Source: Bacteroidaceae bacterium (GTDB taxonomy: Bacteria > Bacteroidota > Bacteroidia > Bacteroidales > Bacteroidaceae). From it: 5,626 nt of DNA. Of the stretch, positions 1 through 5,626 are shown in pieces (position 1 is the stretch's first letter; each line of letters begins with the position of its first letter). The notes beneath the pieces were generated by a model that was not told where the DNA came from, ran no database searches, and saw nothing but the letters and a program-made list of their open reading frames with translations. The stretch is from positions 1-5,626 of the forward strand of contig CAAFRW010000293.1 in assembly GCA_900765575.1 (NCBI GenBank), in the 5' to 3' direction. The position numbers and the translations under genes were made by a program.

Positions 1-2
1 GA

Positions 3-2048
3 TTGGGACGCTTCGGTGCCTCCCTGTCGTACCCCTACGCACACAGTGTTGATAACCGGCAGACGATACAGCGGTGGTTTGTGGAGCAGACACGTCTGGG
101 CATTCCGGTAGATTTTACCAATGAAGGCATCCGTGGACTTTGTCACGACCGGGCTACGATGTTCCCCGCCCAATGCGGACAGGGGGCTACTTGGGACAAG
201 GATTTGATAAGCGAGATAGCCGGCGTGACCGCAGCAGAGGCCAAGGCTTTAGGATATACCAATATCTATTCGCCTATATTGGATATTGCGCAAGACCCTC
301 GTTGGGGACGCGTGGTGGAGAGTTACGGAGAGGACCCTTACCTGGCGGGGGAGCTGGGCAAGCGCATGGTGTTGGGACTTCAGAAAGAGGGACTTGTTGC
401 CACTCCCAAGCATTTTGCCGTATACAGCATTCCGGTGGGAGGACGGGATGAAGGTACTCGTACCGACCCGCATGTGGCTCCGCGCGAAATGCGGACACTC
501 TATCTTGAAACCTTCCGTAAGGCATTCTGCGAGGCGGGAGCGTTGGGAGTAATGAGTTCGTATAACGATTACGACGGTGAACCGATAACAGGCAGTTATC
601 ATTTCCTTACCGAAATACTCCGGCAGGAATGGGGCTTCAAAGGATATATCGTTTCAGACAGTGAGGCGGTGGAATATCTTTACTCCAAGCATAAAGTGGT
701 GGCCGATGCGGTAGACGGAGCCGCTCAGGCGGTGAATGCCGGCTTGAACGTGCGTACCAACTTTACACGGCCCGAAGATTTTATCCTTCCGTTGAGGCAG
801 GCTGTAGCACAAGGGAAGGTATCTATGCAGACGCTTGATAAGCGGGTGGCAGAGGTGTTGCGCGTGAAATTCTGGATGGGGCTCTTCGATAATCCTTATA
901 AAGGCGATGGAAAGCTCTCCGAGCGGGTGGTTCACAGTAAGGAACATCAGGCCGTGTCTATGCGGGCTGCTTTGGAATCTATCGTGTTGTTGAAGAATGA
1001 AAACCGGATGTTGCCGCTTTCTAAAAATCTTAAAAAGGTAGCGGTTATCGGTCCGAATGCCGACGAACAGAAGAATCTGATATGTCGCTATGGTCCGGCC
1101 AATGCTCCGATAAAGACCGTATATCAGGGCATAAAGGAGTATCTGCCGGATGCGGAGGTTCGTTATACGAAAGGCGCGGATATCATTGATAAATATTTTC
1201 CGGAAAGCGAGCTCTACGAAGTCCCGCTGGATGACAACGAGCAGGCTATGATAGACGAAGCGGTCTCTTTGGCAAAGGAGTCGGATGTAGCTATCATGGT
1301 GCTGGGAGGCAATGAAAAAACGGTACGCGAGGAGTATTCCCGTACCAGTTTAAACTTATGCGGACGGCAGGAGAAGCTTCTGCAAGCGGTGTATGCCACA
1401 GGGAAACCGGTGGTGCTGGTGTTGGTGGATGGACGTGCGGCCACCATTAATTGGGCGGAACGTTATCTGTCCGGCATTCTGCATGCTTGGTTCCCGGGAG
1501 AGTTTATGGGCGACGCAATAGCTAAAGTTCTGTTTGGCGATTATAATCCGGGAGGGAAATTGGCTGTAACCTTCCCTCGTTCGGTGGGACAAGTTCCTTT
1601 TGCGTTTCCTTTCAAACCGGGTTCTGATACGAAGGGCTCCGTACGTGTAAGTGGAGCGCTTTATCCCTTCGGATATGGGTTGAGTTACACGACCTTTGCA
1701 TACAGTGATTTGAACATAGAGAATCCGGTAATCGGAACACAAGGTTCTGTGAGGTTGAGTTGCAAGGTGAAGAATACGGGAGACGTTGCAGGAGATGAAA
1801 TCGTGCAGCTTTACTTACGCGATGAAGTAAGTTCGGTAACGACTTATGTAAAGGTTTTGCGTGGCTTTGAGCGTATCCACCTGCTTCCGGGCGAAGAGAA
1901 ACAGATAGAGTTCATCCTTACGCCGCAGGACCTGGGATTGTGGAATAAAGACAATCATTTTGTGGTAGAGCCGGGACGCTTTACAGTAATGGTAGGAGCT
2001 TCATCCGAAGATATTCGTCTGAAAGGAGAATTTGAAGTAAAAGACTAG
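3..2048 (+). CDS. Family 3 glycoside hydrolase (beta-glucosidase/beta-xylosidase type), 5'-truncated by the window edge
   Basis: An exo-acting glycosidase that should remove terminal beta-linked sugars (glucose or xylose) from oligosaccharides, probably in the periplasm. In the visible 681 residues, the (beta/alpha)8 domain runs to about residue 300. It contains NEGIRG (40-44), the DPRWGR/YGEDPYL block (98-113), the KHF motif (136-138) and GYIVSDSEAVE, whose D219 is the expected catalytic nucleophile. The alpha/beta sandwich domain (about 320-530) has VVLLKN-like VLLKNE, VAVIGPNA and REEYSR; E443 (or E444) is the likely acid/base. PFGYGLSYTTF (555-565) leads to a C-terminal fibronectin-III-like domain (about 585-665). 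The first codon, TTG, is almost certainly an internal Leu: family members carry a signal peptide and roughly 100-150 more residues upstream. It ends at TAG 2046-2048 and is followed by a terminator at 2133, so it is the last gene of its unit. Substrate specificity cannot be read from sequence; a Ser follows the nucleophile where many beta-glucosidases have Trp. Confidence 0.93.
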   Translation: MGRFGASLSYPYAHSVDNRQTIQRWFVEQTRLGIPVDFTNEGIRGLCHDRATMFPAQCGQGATWDKDLISEIAGVTAAEAKALGYTNIYSPILDIAQDPRWGRVVESYGEDPYLAGELGKRMVLGLQKEGLVATPKHFAVYSIPVGGRDEGTRTDPHVAPREMRTLYLETFRKAFCEAGALGVMSSYNDYDGEPITGSYHFLTEILRQEWGFKGYIVSDSEAVEYLYSKHKVVADAVDGAAQAVNAGLNVRTNFTRPEDFILPLRQAVAQGKVSMQTLDKRVAEVLRVKFWMGLFDNPYKGDGKLSERVVHSKEHQAVSMRAALESIVLLKNENRMLPLSKNLKKVAVIGPNADEQKNLICRYGPANAPIKTVYQGIKEYLPDAEVRYTKGADIIDKYFPESELYEVPLDDNEQAMIDEAVSLAKESDVAIMVLGGNEKTVREEYSRTSLNLCGRQEKLLQAVYATGKPVVLVLVDGRAATINWAERYLSGILHAWFPGEFMGDAIAKVLFGDYNPGGKLAVTFPRSVGQVPFAFPFKPGSDTKGSVRVSGALYPFGYGLSYTTFAYSDLNIENPVIGTQGSVRLSCKVKNTGDVAGDEIVQLYLRDEVSSVTTYVKVLRGFERIHLLPGEEKQIEFILTPQDLGLWNKDNHFVVEPGRFTVMVGASSEDIRLKGEFEVKD

Positions 2049-2132
2049 AGGGAAGAATTCGATGAGTTTTCTCTGAATGGGATACGAAACATCCTATCAT
2101 TGGAATTCCCTGAATGAATGCTAATCTATATG

Positions 2133-2183
2133 GATTCGTACGGTTTCATGTTTATCCGTACGAATCTGTTTTATTTTGTTTTA
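2133..2183 (+). terminator. Intrinsic terminator downstream of the GH3 gene
   Basis: A perfect 11-bp inverted repeat, GATTCGTACGG (2133-2143) and CCGTACGAATC (2156-2166), encloses a 12-nt loop. Three further pairs (A-U, U-G, G-U) can extend the stem outward to 2130 and 2169. The 3' arm is followed at once by a T-rich tail, TGTTTTATTTTGTTTTA (2167-2183, 13 T of 17). This is the expected layout of a rho-independent terminator for the GH3 transcript, about 85 nt after its stop. A weaker hairpin upstream (ATGGGAT 2077-2083 with ATCCTAT 2091-2097, 7-nt loop, one G-U pair) has no T tail. Oddly, both arms are also units of the decamer array, so the terminator may have arisen from it. Confidence 0.6.
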
Positions 2184-2404
2184 TTCTTCGTGCTTTTGTT
2201 TGGAATCAGTGTTATTCGGTAGTTTTTGTAGAATCTACATCCATCCGTGTTCATTTGTTTAATTTTGTTTGAACTGGCATCATTCGGTGGGCTTTGTCTG
2301 ATTCTATGTCAATTCCATGTCAATCCGTACGAACCTGCCTGATTTTGTATAAATCTGCGTGGAAAAGAAAAATAATCCGTTTGAATCCATTTGAATACGC
2401 AATG
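2133..2404 (+). repeat. Degenerate tandem array of ~10-nt units, consensus about AATCYGTKTG
   Basis: The spacer between the GH3 gene and the next operon is built of about 26 head-to-tail units spaced 10 nt apart (range 8-11). Examples are TATCCGTACG (2153), AATCTGTTTT (2163), GAATCAGTGTT (2203), ATCCGTGTTC (2243), AATCCGTACG (2322), AATCTGCGTG (2352), AATCCGTTTG (2374) and AATCCATTTG (2384). One unit position near 2362 is replaced by a purine-rich GAAAAGAAAAA. The string ATCCGTACGAA occurs exactly twice (2154-2164 and 2323-2333). An open frame crosses the array from a TTG at 2294, but the peptide it gives looks random, so I treat the stretch as non-coding. Function is unknown. Similar ATCCGTGT/ATCTGTGT-like strings are, from memory, scattered in spacers of Bacteroides and some other phyla. 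Confidence 0.7.
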
Positions 2405-2419
2405 AAAAGTCTACCTTTG
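2390..2419 (+). promoter_or_regulatory. Bacteroides-type promoter of the DUF4105-phosphatase-like operon
   Basis: TACCTTTG at 2412-2419 matches the Bacteroides -7 consensus TAnnTTTG exactly. A -33 type TTTG lies 18 nt upstream at 2390-2393, with another TTTG at 2380-2383; both come from the last decamer units. Transcription would be expected to start near 2424-2428, about 16-20 nt before the ATG at 2444. This placement argues for the 2444 start and against the in-frame ATG at 2402, which would lie upstream of the transcript. No transcript data are available here, so the start site is inferred. Confidence 0.6.
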
Positions 2420-2443
2420 CCTATCTTTTGGAAAAATGATTTC

Positions 2444-3628
2444 ATGAAACAACTACAAATCTTTCTATTGGCAATATGGATAGGGTGCGGAACGATTTTC
2501 TCGGCTTCTGCAGCAGAAGATTCCATCCGCGTTAGCCTGCTTACCTGTTCTCCCGGTTCGGAAATCTACGCATTGTTTGGCCATACGGCTATCCGTTACG
2601 AGGATAAAGCGAAAGGAGCCGATTGGGTGTTTAACTATGGTATGTTTAGTTTTCAGACTCCAAATTTCGTGATGCGCTTTGTGAAAGGGGAGACCGACTA
2701 TCAGCTGGGAGTGGTGCCTTATGCTTATTTTGAAGCGGAATATAACGAACGAGGCTCGTATGTGGAGCAGCAGGTGCTCAATCTGACGCCCATGGAGAAG
2801 GCAAAGCTGTTTCAATTGCTGGATGAAAACTATCGTCCCGAAAACCGGACGTACCGCTATAATTACTTTTACGACAACTGTACTACGCGTGCGCGCGATA
2901 AGATAGAGGAGAGCATACAGGGGCAGGTAGTTTATCCCGAATCGGAGGGAACGCATTCTTTCCGCGATATTGTCCACCAATATACCGCAGGGCACGAATG
3001 GTCGGAGTTCGGTATTGACCTCTGTCTGGGTAGCGAGGCCGACAAGCCTATCGACGCCCGTTTACAGATGTTTGCGCCCTTCTATTTACTCCGTGCAGCC
3101 GACGGTGCAATGATTAAAGAAACCGATGGTGTGGAACGTCCTTTGGTGCAGGAGAAGCAGAAAATAGTAAATCCTCCCGTACCTGTACCGGAAAAAGAAT
3201 TCCCGCTGACCCCCATGCAATCGGCGCTTATCCTGCTGGCAATAACCGTATTGATAGGACTCTTGGAGATTTATTATAAGAAGTGTTTCTGGGGAATGGA
3301 TATCTTGCTGTTTGGTGCGCAAGGCATAGCCGGTTGCATCATAGCCTTTCTGTTTTTCTTTTCCGTACACCCTACGGTGGGGTCTAATTACTTGTTGATT
3401 CTTTTCAATCCCATACCCTTAATTTATCTTCCGGTGATGGTTTATAAGACCATAAAAGGAAGAAAAGACCTCTATCATTGGGCGAATATCCTTGTTTTAA
3501 CACTTTTTATAGCGTTTTGGAGCGTGATACCCCAAAAAATCAATTTGGTAGTATTACCTTTGGCCCTGAGTTTGTTGATAAGGTCTCTGACTCATATAAT
3601 ATGTATCTATAGAAAACAACATAAATGA
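2444..3628 (+). CDS. DUF4105 (Lnb_N-like) domain membrane protein
   Basis: A 394-residue envelope protein of unknown biochemical role. Residues 1-24 form a signal peptide (MKQLQIFLLAIWIG..., likely cut after SASAA). The soluble periplasmic domain (about 27-235) has the family hallmarks: LLTCSPGSEIY, FGHTAIRYED with H47, FNYGMFSFQTPNF, RFVKGETDYQLG, and YDNCTTRARDKIE with C146. His before Cys, with NC near a helix start, resembles circularly permuted papain/NlpC-P60 folds such as LRAT-like proteins; a thiol hydrolase or acyltransferase role is inference. A Pro-rich linker (about 243-257) leads to five predicted membrane helices, about 259-277, 285-307, 315-335, 346-362 and 366-388. The frame stays open upstream to a TTG at 2294, and an ATG exists at 2402, but I choose 2444: it gives a clean signal peptide and sits just after the promoter. 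The stop overlaps the next start (ATGA), implying translational coupling and shared function. Confidence 0.85.
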   Translation: MKQLQIFLLAIWIGCGTIFSASAAEDSIRVSLLTCSPGSEIYALFGHTAIRYEDKAKGADWVFNYGMFSFQTPNFVMRFVKGETDYQLGVVPYAYFEAEYNERGSYVEQQVLNLTPMEKAKLFQLLDENYRPENRTYRYNYFYDNCTTRARDKIEESIQGQVVYPESEGTHSFRDIVHQYTAGHEWSEFGIDLCLGSEADKPIDARLQMFAPFYLLRAADGAMIKETDGVERPLVQEKQKIVNPPVPVPEKEFPLTPMQSALILLAITVLIGLLEIYYKKCFWGMDILLFGAQGIAGCIIAFLFFFSVHPTVGSNYLLILFNPIPLIYLPVMVYKTIKGRKDLYHWANILVLTLFIAFWSVIPQKINLVVLPLALSLLIRSLTHIICIYRKQHK

Positions 3629-5214
3629 AAGGAAGATTACTCACTTCGCTTCTTACGGCTTTAACCCTTGCAAGTCTTCAGGCACAAACCATTCCTACTG
3701 CTCCCAAATTGGTAGTAGGCATTACCATCGACCAGTTGCGGTCGGACTATATGGAGGCTTTTTCTGCTTTGTTCGGCGAGAAAGGGTTCAGACGTTTGCT
3801 GAAGGAAGGAAGAGTCTATTGCAGCGCCAATTATCAGATGTCACAGACTGACCGCGCTTCGGCAGTAGCTTCCATCTATACCGGAACAACGCCTTACAAT
3901 CATGGCATTATAGGAGAGGAATGGATGGACCGTAGCACGATGCGTATGGTCCAGTGTGCGGATGATAAGGCTTTTTTGGGCGTTTACACCGCAGAGAATA
4001 CGTCTCCTAAGAATTTATTGGTTTCCACCATTTCGGACGAACTGAAAGTGGCTACATTGGGCAAAGCCTTGGTGTATTCCATTTCTCCGTTTCGCGATGC
4101 GGCGGTCTTTTCTGCCGGTCATGCAGCCGACGGAGCTTTCTGGTTGAACGACGATACGGGTAAATGGGCCGGTTCTACTTTCTACGGAACGTTTCCTACT
4201 TGGGTAATGGCCTATAACGACCGGAACGGATTGGATTCCCGCATTCAGGATTTAACTTGGGAACCTTATCATTCTTCCGGAGCTTATACTTATTTTTCAG
4301 CCTTGAACTCGGAAGGATTCAAGCATCGATTCACAGATACTTATCGTAAATATAGGAATTTCAAGACAAGCGGACTGGTGAATGAGGAAGTAAACCGTTT
4401 GGCTACCACTTGTTTAAGAAATACGGCTATCGGGACTGACAATATTACTGACTTTTTGGCTGTAACTTATTATGCCGGAAACTTTGAACACAAATCGGCA
4501 CTGGAATATCCTATTGAGATACAAGATACTTACGTTCGGCTCGACCGCAATATTAGCGAATTGCTGGAGGCGGCGGAAAAGAAAGTCGGCATACAGAACC
4601 TGCTGGTTTTCATTACCTCTACAGGCTATGCGGATGCGGAGGTGAGCGATTATCTGTCGGAATACCGCATACCTACCGGAGAATTCTATATGGACCGTTG
4701 TACGGCGTTGCTGAATATGTTCCTGATGGCTACTTACGGACAGGGACAATATGTGGAGGCCTATAACGGATTGCATGTTTATCTGGACCAGAAACTGATT
4801 GAAAAGAAACAGCTGAATTTTGCAGAGGTCATGACTAAAGCAGCCGAATTCTTAGCCCAGTTCAGTGGTGTGAAGTCGGTATATACCTCACAGAATTTAC
4901 GGTTGAATGCGTATAGCGAAGAAGCCATGCGCATGCGTAACAGTTACAACGGCAAGTCTTCAGGCGATATCATTCTGGCTATTGCTCCGGGATGGAAGCT
5001 GATGAACGAAGATGTTACCAAAGAGTATCCGTATAAGATTGTACGGGATTCCTATTTGGAGTTTCCGCTTATTTTCTGGGGAGCCGGCACGAAGCCCGAG
5101 CTCATCCATACCCCTACTACAGTAGATTGCATAGCCCCTACGCTGGCTCACTTTATGCGAATACGCGCTCCCAATGCGTGCTCTGTAGCTCCTTTAACCG
5201 ATTTGAATAAATAG
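3625..5214 (+). CDS. Exported alkaline phosphatase superfamily protein, probable pseudo-phosphatase
   Basis: A 529-residue protein with a signal peptide (likely cleavage LQA|QT at 20/21), expected in the periplasm. The fold is that of PafA-like alkaline phosphatases/phosphodiesterases: KLVVGITIDQLRSDY with metal-type D36, GFRRLLKEG, SIYTGTTPYNHGIIGEEW (83-100), SAGHAADGAFW (163-173), DTYVRLDRNISELLEAAEKKVG, FPLIFWGAG (480-488) and the C-terminal DCIAPTLAHFMRIRAPNAC. Against PafA motifs recalled from memory, the active site appears lost. The nucleophile region TYTAIGH reads TDRASAV (75-81), and the DxxxH ligand pair reads YYAGN (Y282, N286). The second pair, ADHG, reads STGY (332-335), and the late THGS segment is missing. 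Only D36 clearly survives. The gene is intact and full length, with no frameshift, so this looks like a maintained non-catalytic paralogue, perhaps a binding or scaffold protein, rather than a decaying gene. Its start overlaps the DUF4105 stop by ATGA, so both come from one mRNA. Confidence 0.85.
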   Translation: MKGRLLTSLLTALTLASLQAQTIPTAPKLVVGITIDQLRSDYMEAFSALFGEKGFRRLLKEGRVYCSANYQMSQTDRASAVASIYTGTTPYNHGIIGEEWMDRSTMRMVQCADDKAFLGVYTAENTSPKNLLVSTISDELKVATLGKALVYSISPFRDAAVFSAGHAADGAFWLNDDTGKWAGSTFYGTFPTWVMAYNDRNGLDSRIQDLTWEPYHSSGAYTYFSALNSEGFKHRFTDTYRKYRNFKTSGLVNEEVNRLATTCLRNTAIGTDNITDFLAVTYYAGNFEHKSALEYPIEIQDTYVRLDRNISELLEAAEKKVGIQNLLVFITSTGYADAEVSDYLSEYRIPTGEFYMDRCTALLNMFLMATYGQGQYVEAYNGLHVYLDQKLIEKKQLNFAEVMTKAAEFLAQFSGVKSVYTSQNLRLNAYSEEAMRMRNSYNGKSSGDIILAIAPGWKLMNEDVTKEYPYKIVRDSYLEFPLIFWGAGTKPELIHTPTTVDCIAPTLAHFMRIRAPNACSVAPLTDLNK

Positions 5215-5453
5215 AAAGAACCGGGAAACTAACTACAAACTGAAGGCCTGAGAAGAATGGCCTAGGCTGAAAGAAGTTTCATTTATTTCCAAGCTTTTAA
5301 ACGGTAATTTCTAAGCGAACGCTTCTGAGCGGCAAGTGACAAAAAAGCACTTCTGTTTCTTTCGCTTCGTTTGATAACATGGAGCTTTGCCTGAGGGGAT
5401 AGAACCCTTCTAAAATAATTAAGGTGAAAGTGTAAATAAATCAGCATTTTATT
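5215..5453. other. Non-coding spacer before secA with weak hairpins
   Basis: I see no credible gene here. Candidate RNA structures are AGGCC/GGCCT (5244-5248 with 5259-5263, 10-nt loop), and AAGCGAA (5313-5319) with TTCGCTT (5361-5367) enclosing AAGTG/CACTT (5334-5338 with 5349-5353). A third is AGGG/CCCT (5394-5397 with 5405-5408). None has a strong stem followed by a clear U tract, so the end of the upstream operon transcript is uncertain. The nested 5313-5367 structure is the best candidate for a 3' end or a structured leader. Confidence 0.3.
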
Positions 5454-5461
5454 TAACTTTG
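5454..5461 (+). promoter_or_regulatory. secA promoter -7 element
   Basis: TAACTTTG matches the Bacteroides -7 consensus TAnnTTTG exactly. Transcription would begin near 5466-5470, giving a leader of about 40 nt that is very A-rich before the ATG at 5509. No good TTTG is found at the -33 distance; the region there is A/T-rich (about 5431-5436 reads TGTAAA). The A-rich leader without a Shine-Dalgarno is typical of Bacteroides translation starts. Confidence 0.6.
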
Positions 5462-5508
5462 CAGCCTGTAAAAATCAATTAGTAGAAAACAATAAAATAA
5501 TAAATAGA

Positions 5509-5626
5509 ATGGGATTTAATGAATTTTTGAGTAAGCTGTTCGGTAATAAGTCTACTCGGGACATGAAAGAGATACAGCCTTGGGTGGAGAAAATCAAAGC
5601 TGCTTATCCGGATATTGAAACGTTGA
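5509..5626 (+). CDS. secA: Preprotein translocase ATPase SecA, N-terminal fragment cut by the window end
   Basis: The first 39 codons begin MGFNEFLSKLFGNKSTRDMK and continue through EIQPWVEKIKAAYPDIETL. This matches the N-terminus of Bacteroides SecA as I recall it: the amphipathic FLSKLFGNKSxRD helix followed by the region leading into the first nucleotide-binding domain. General SecA knowledge: the protein is a cytoplasmic and membrane-associated motor that pushes unfolded signal-peptide proteins through SecYEG. About 1,000 or more residues should follow outside the window. It has its own promoter 48 nt upstream and a 294-nt gap from the preceding gene, so it is probably transcribed separately, although read-through from the upstream operon is possible. 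The ATG choice is supported by the A-rich leader and the conserved MGFN start. Confidence 0.9.
   Translation, partial: MGFNEFLSKLFGNKSTRDMKEIQPWVEKIKAAYPDIETL

Noticed and set aside
1356..1742. Reverse-strand open frame of 128 codons inside the GH3 gene
   Set aside because: The forward frame is unmistakably GH3 with catalytic motifs; the reverse peptide has no recognisable features and is a codon shadow.
2049..2111. Imperfect palindrome AGGGAA...TTCCCT with an inner ATGGGAT/ATCCTAT hairpin as the GH3 terminator
   Set aside because: The outer arms are 6 bp and 51 nt apart and no T tract follows; the hairpin at 2133-2166 is much stronger. It may still be a minor mRNA structure.
2133..2404. 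CRISPR array
   Set aside because: The units are about 10 nt, contiguous and degenerate, with no unique spacers of constant length and no identical repeats.
2294..2443. N-terminal 50-residue extension of the DUF4105 protein
   Set aside because: It begins at a TTG inside the decamer array, has no protein-like character, precedes a good signal peptide, and most of it lies upstream of the inferred transcription start.
2453..2508. Lipoprotein signal with WIGC as lipobox in the DUF4105 protein
   Set aside because: The -3 residue is Trp rather than Leu/Val/Ile, and a normal signal peptidase I site (SASAA) follows.
2465..2995. Reverse-strand open frame of 176 codons opposite the DUF4105 gene
   Set aside because: It lies wholly opposite a confidently identified domain, and has no promoter-like or protein-family signal.
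5379..5402. Eight-codon reading frame ATG...TAG as a secA leader peptide
   Set aside because: It lies upstream of the -7 element at 5454, so it is not in the inferred secA transcript; it is very short and lacks arrest-like features.

Overview
The window looks like chromosomal DNA from a gut-type Bacteroides or close relative. The evidence is a GH3 glycosidase of the Bacteroides type, two promoters matching the Bacteroides -7 consensus TAnnTTTG, A-rich leaders without a clear Shine-Dalgarno, and a secA start that reads like Bacteroides SecA. All four genes are on the + strand and I see no tRNA, rRNA, CRISPR or insertion sequence.

Region 1 (3-2048) is most of a family 3 glycoside hydrolase that enters from outside the window and lacks its N-terminus. 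Region 2 (2049-2443) is a non-coding spacer. It holds a good intrinsic terminator (stem 2133-2166 plus a T-rich tail). It also holds a long, degenerate tandem array of roughly 10-nt units (consensus about AATCYGTKTG, ~26 units, about 2133-2404). The array ends at a Bacteroides-type promoter (-33 TTTG 2390-2393, -7 TACCTTTG 2412-2419).

Region 3 (2444-5214) is a two-gene operon overlapping by ATGA. The first gene encodes a secreted/membrane protein with a DUF4105 (Lnb_N-like) domain followed by five membrane helices. The second encodes an exported protein with the alkaline phosphatase superfamily fold, in which nearly every catalytic and metal-binding position I can align from memory is substituted. 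It is therefore a likely pseudo-phosphatase. Region 4 (5215-5508) is a spacer with weak hairpins and the secA promoter (TAACTTTG 5454-5461). Region 5 (5509-5626) is the first 39 codons of secA.

The GH3 enzyme is a separate unit of glycan degradation. The middle pair looks like a conserved-type envelope module of unknown role placed just upstream of the Sec translocase ATPase gene. The most interesting points are the helically spaced decamer array feeding into a promoter, and the pairing of a permuted papain-like membrane protein with a metal-site-less phosphatase homologue.
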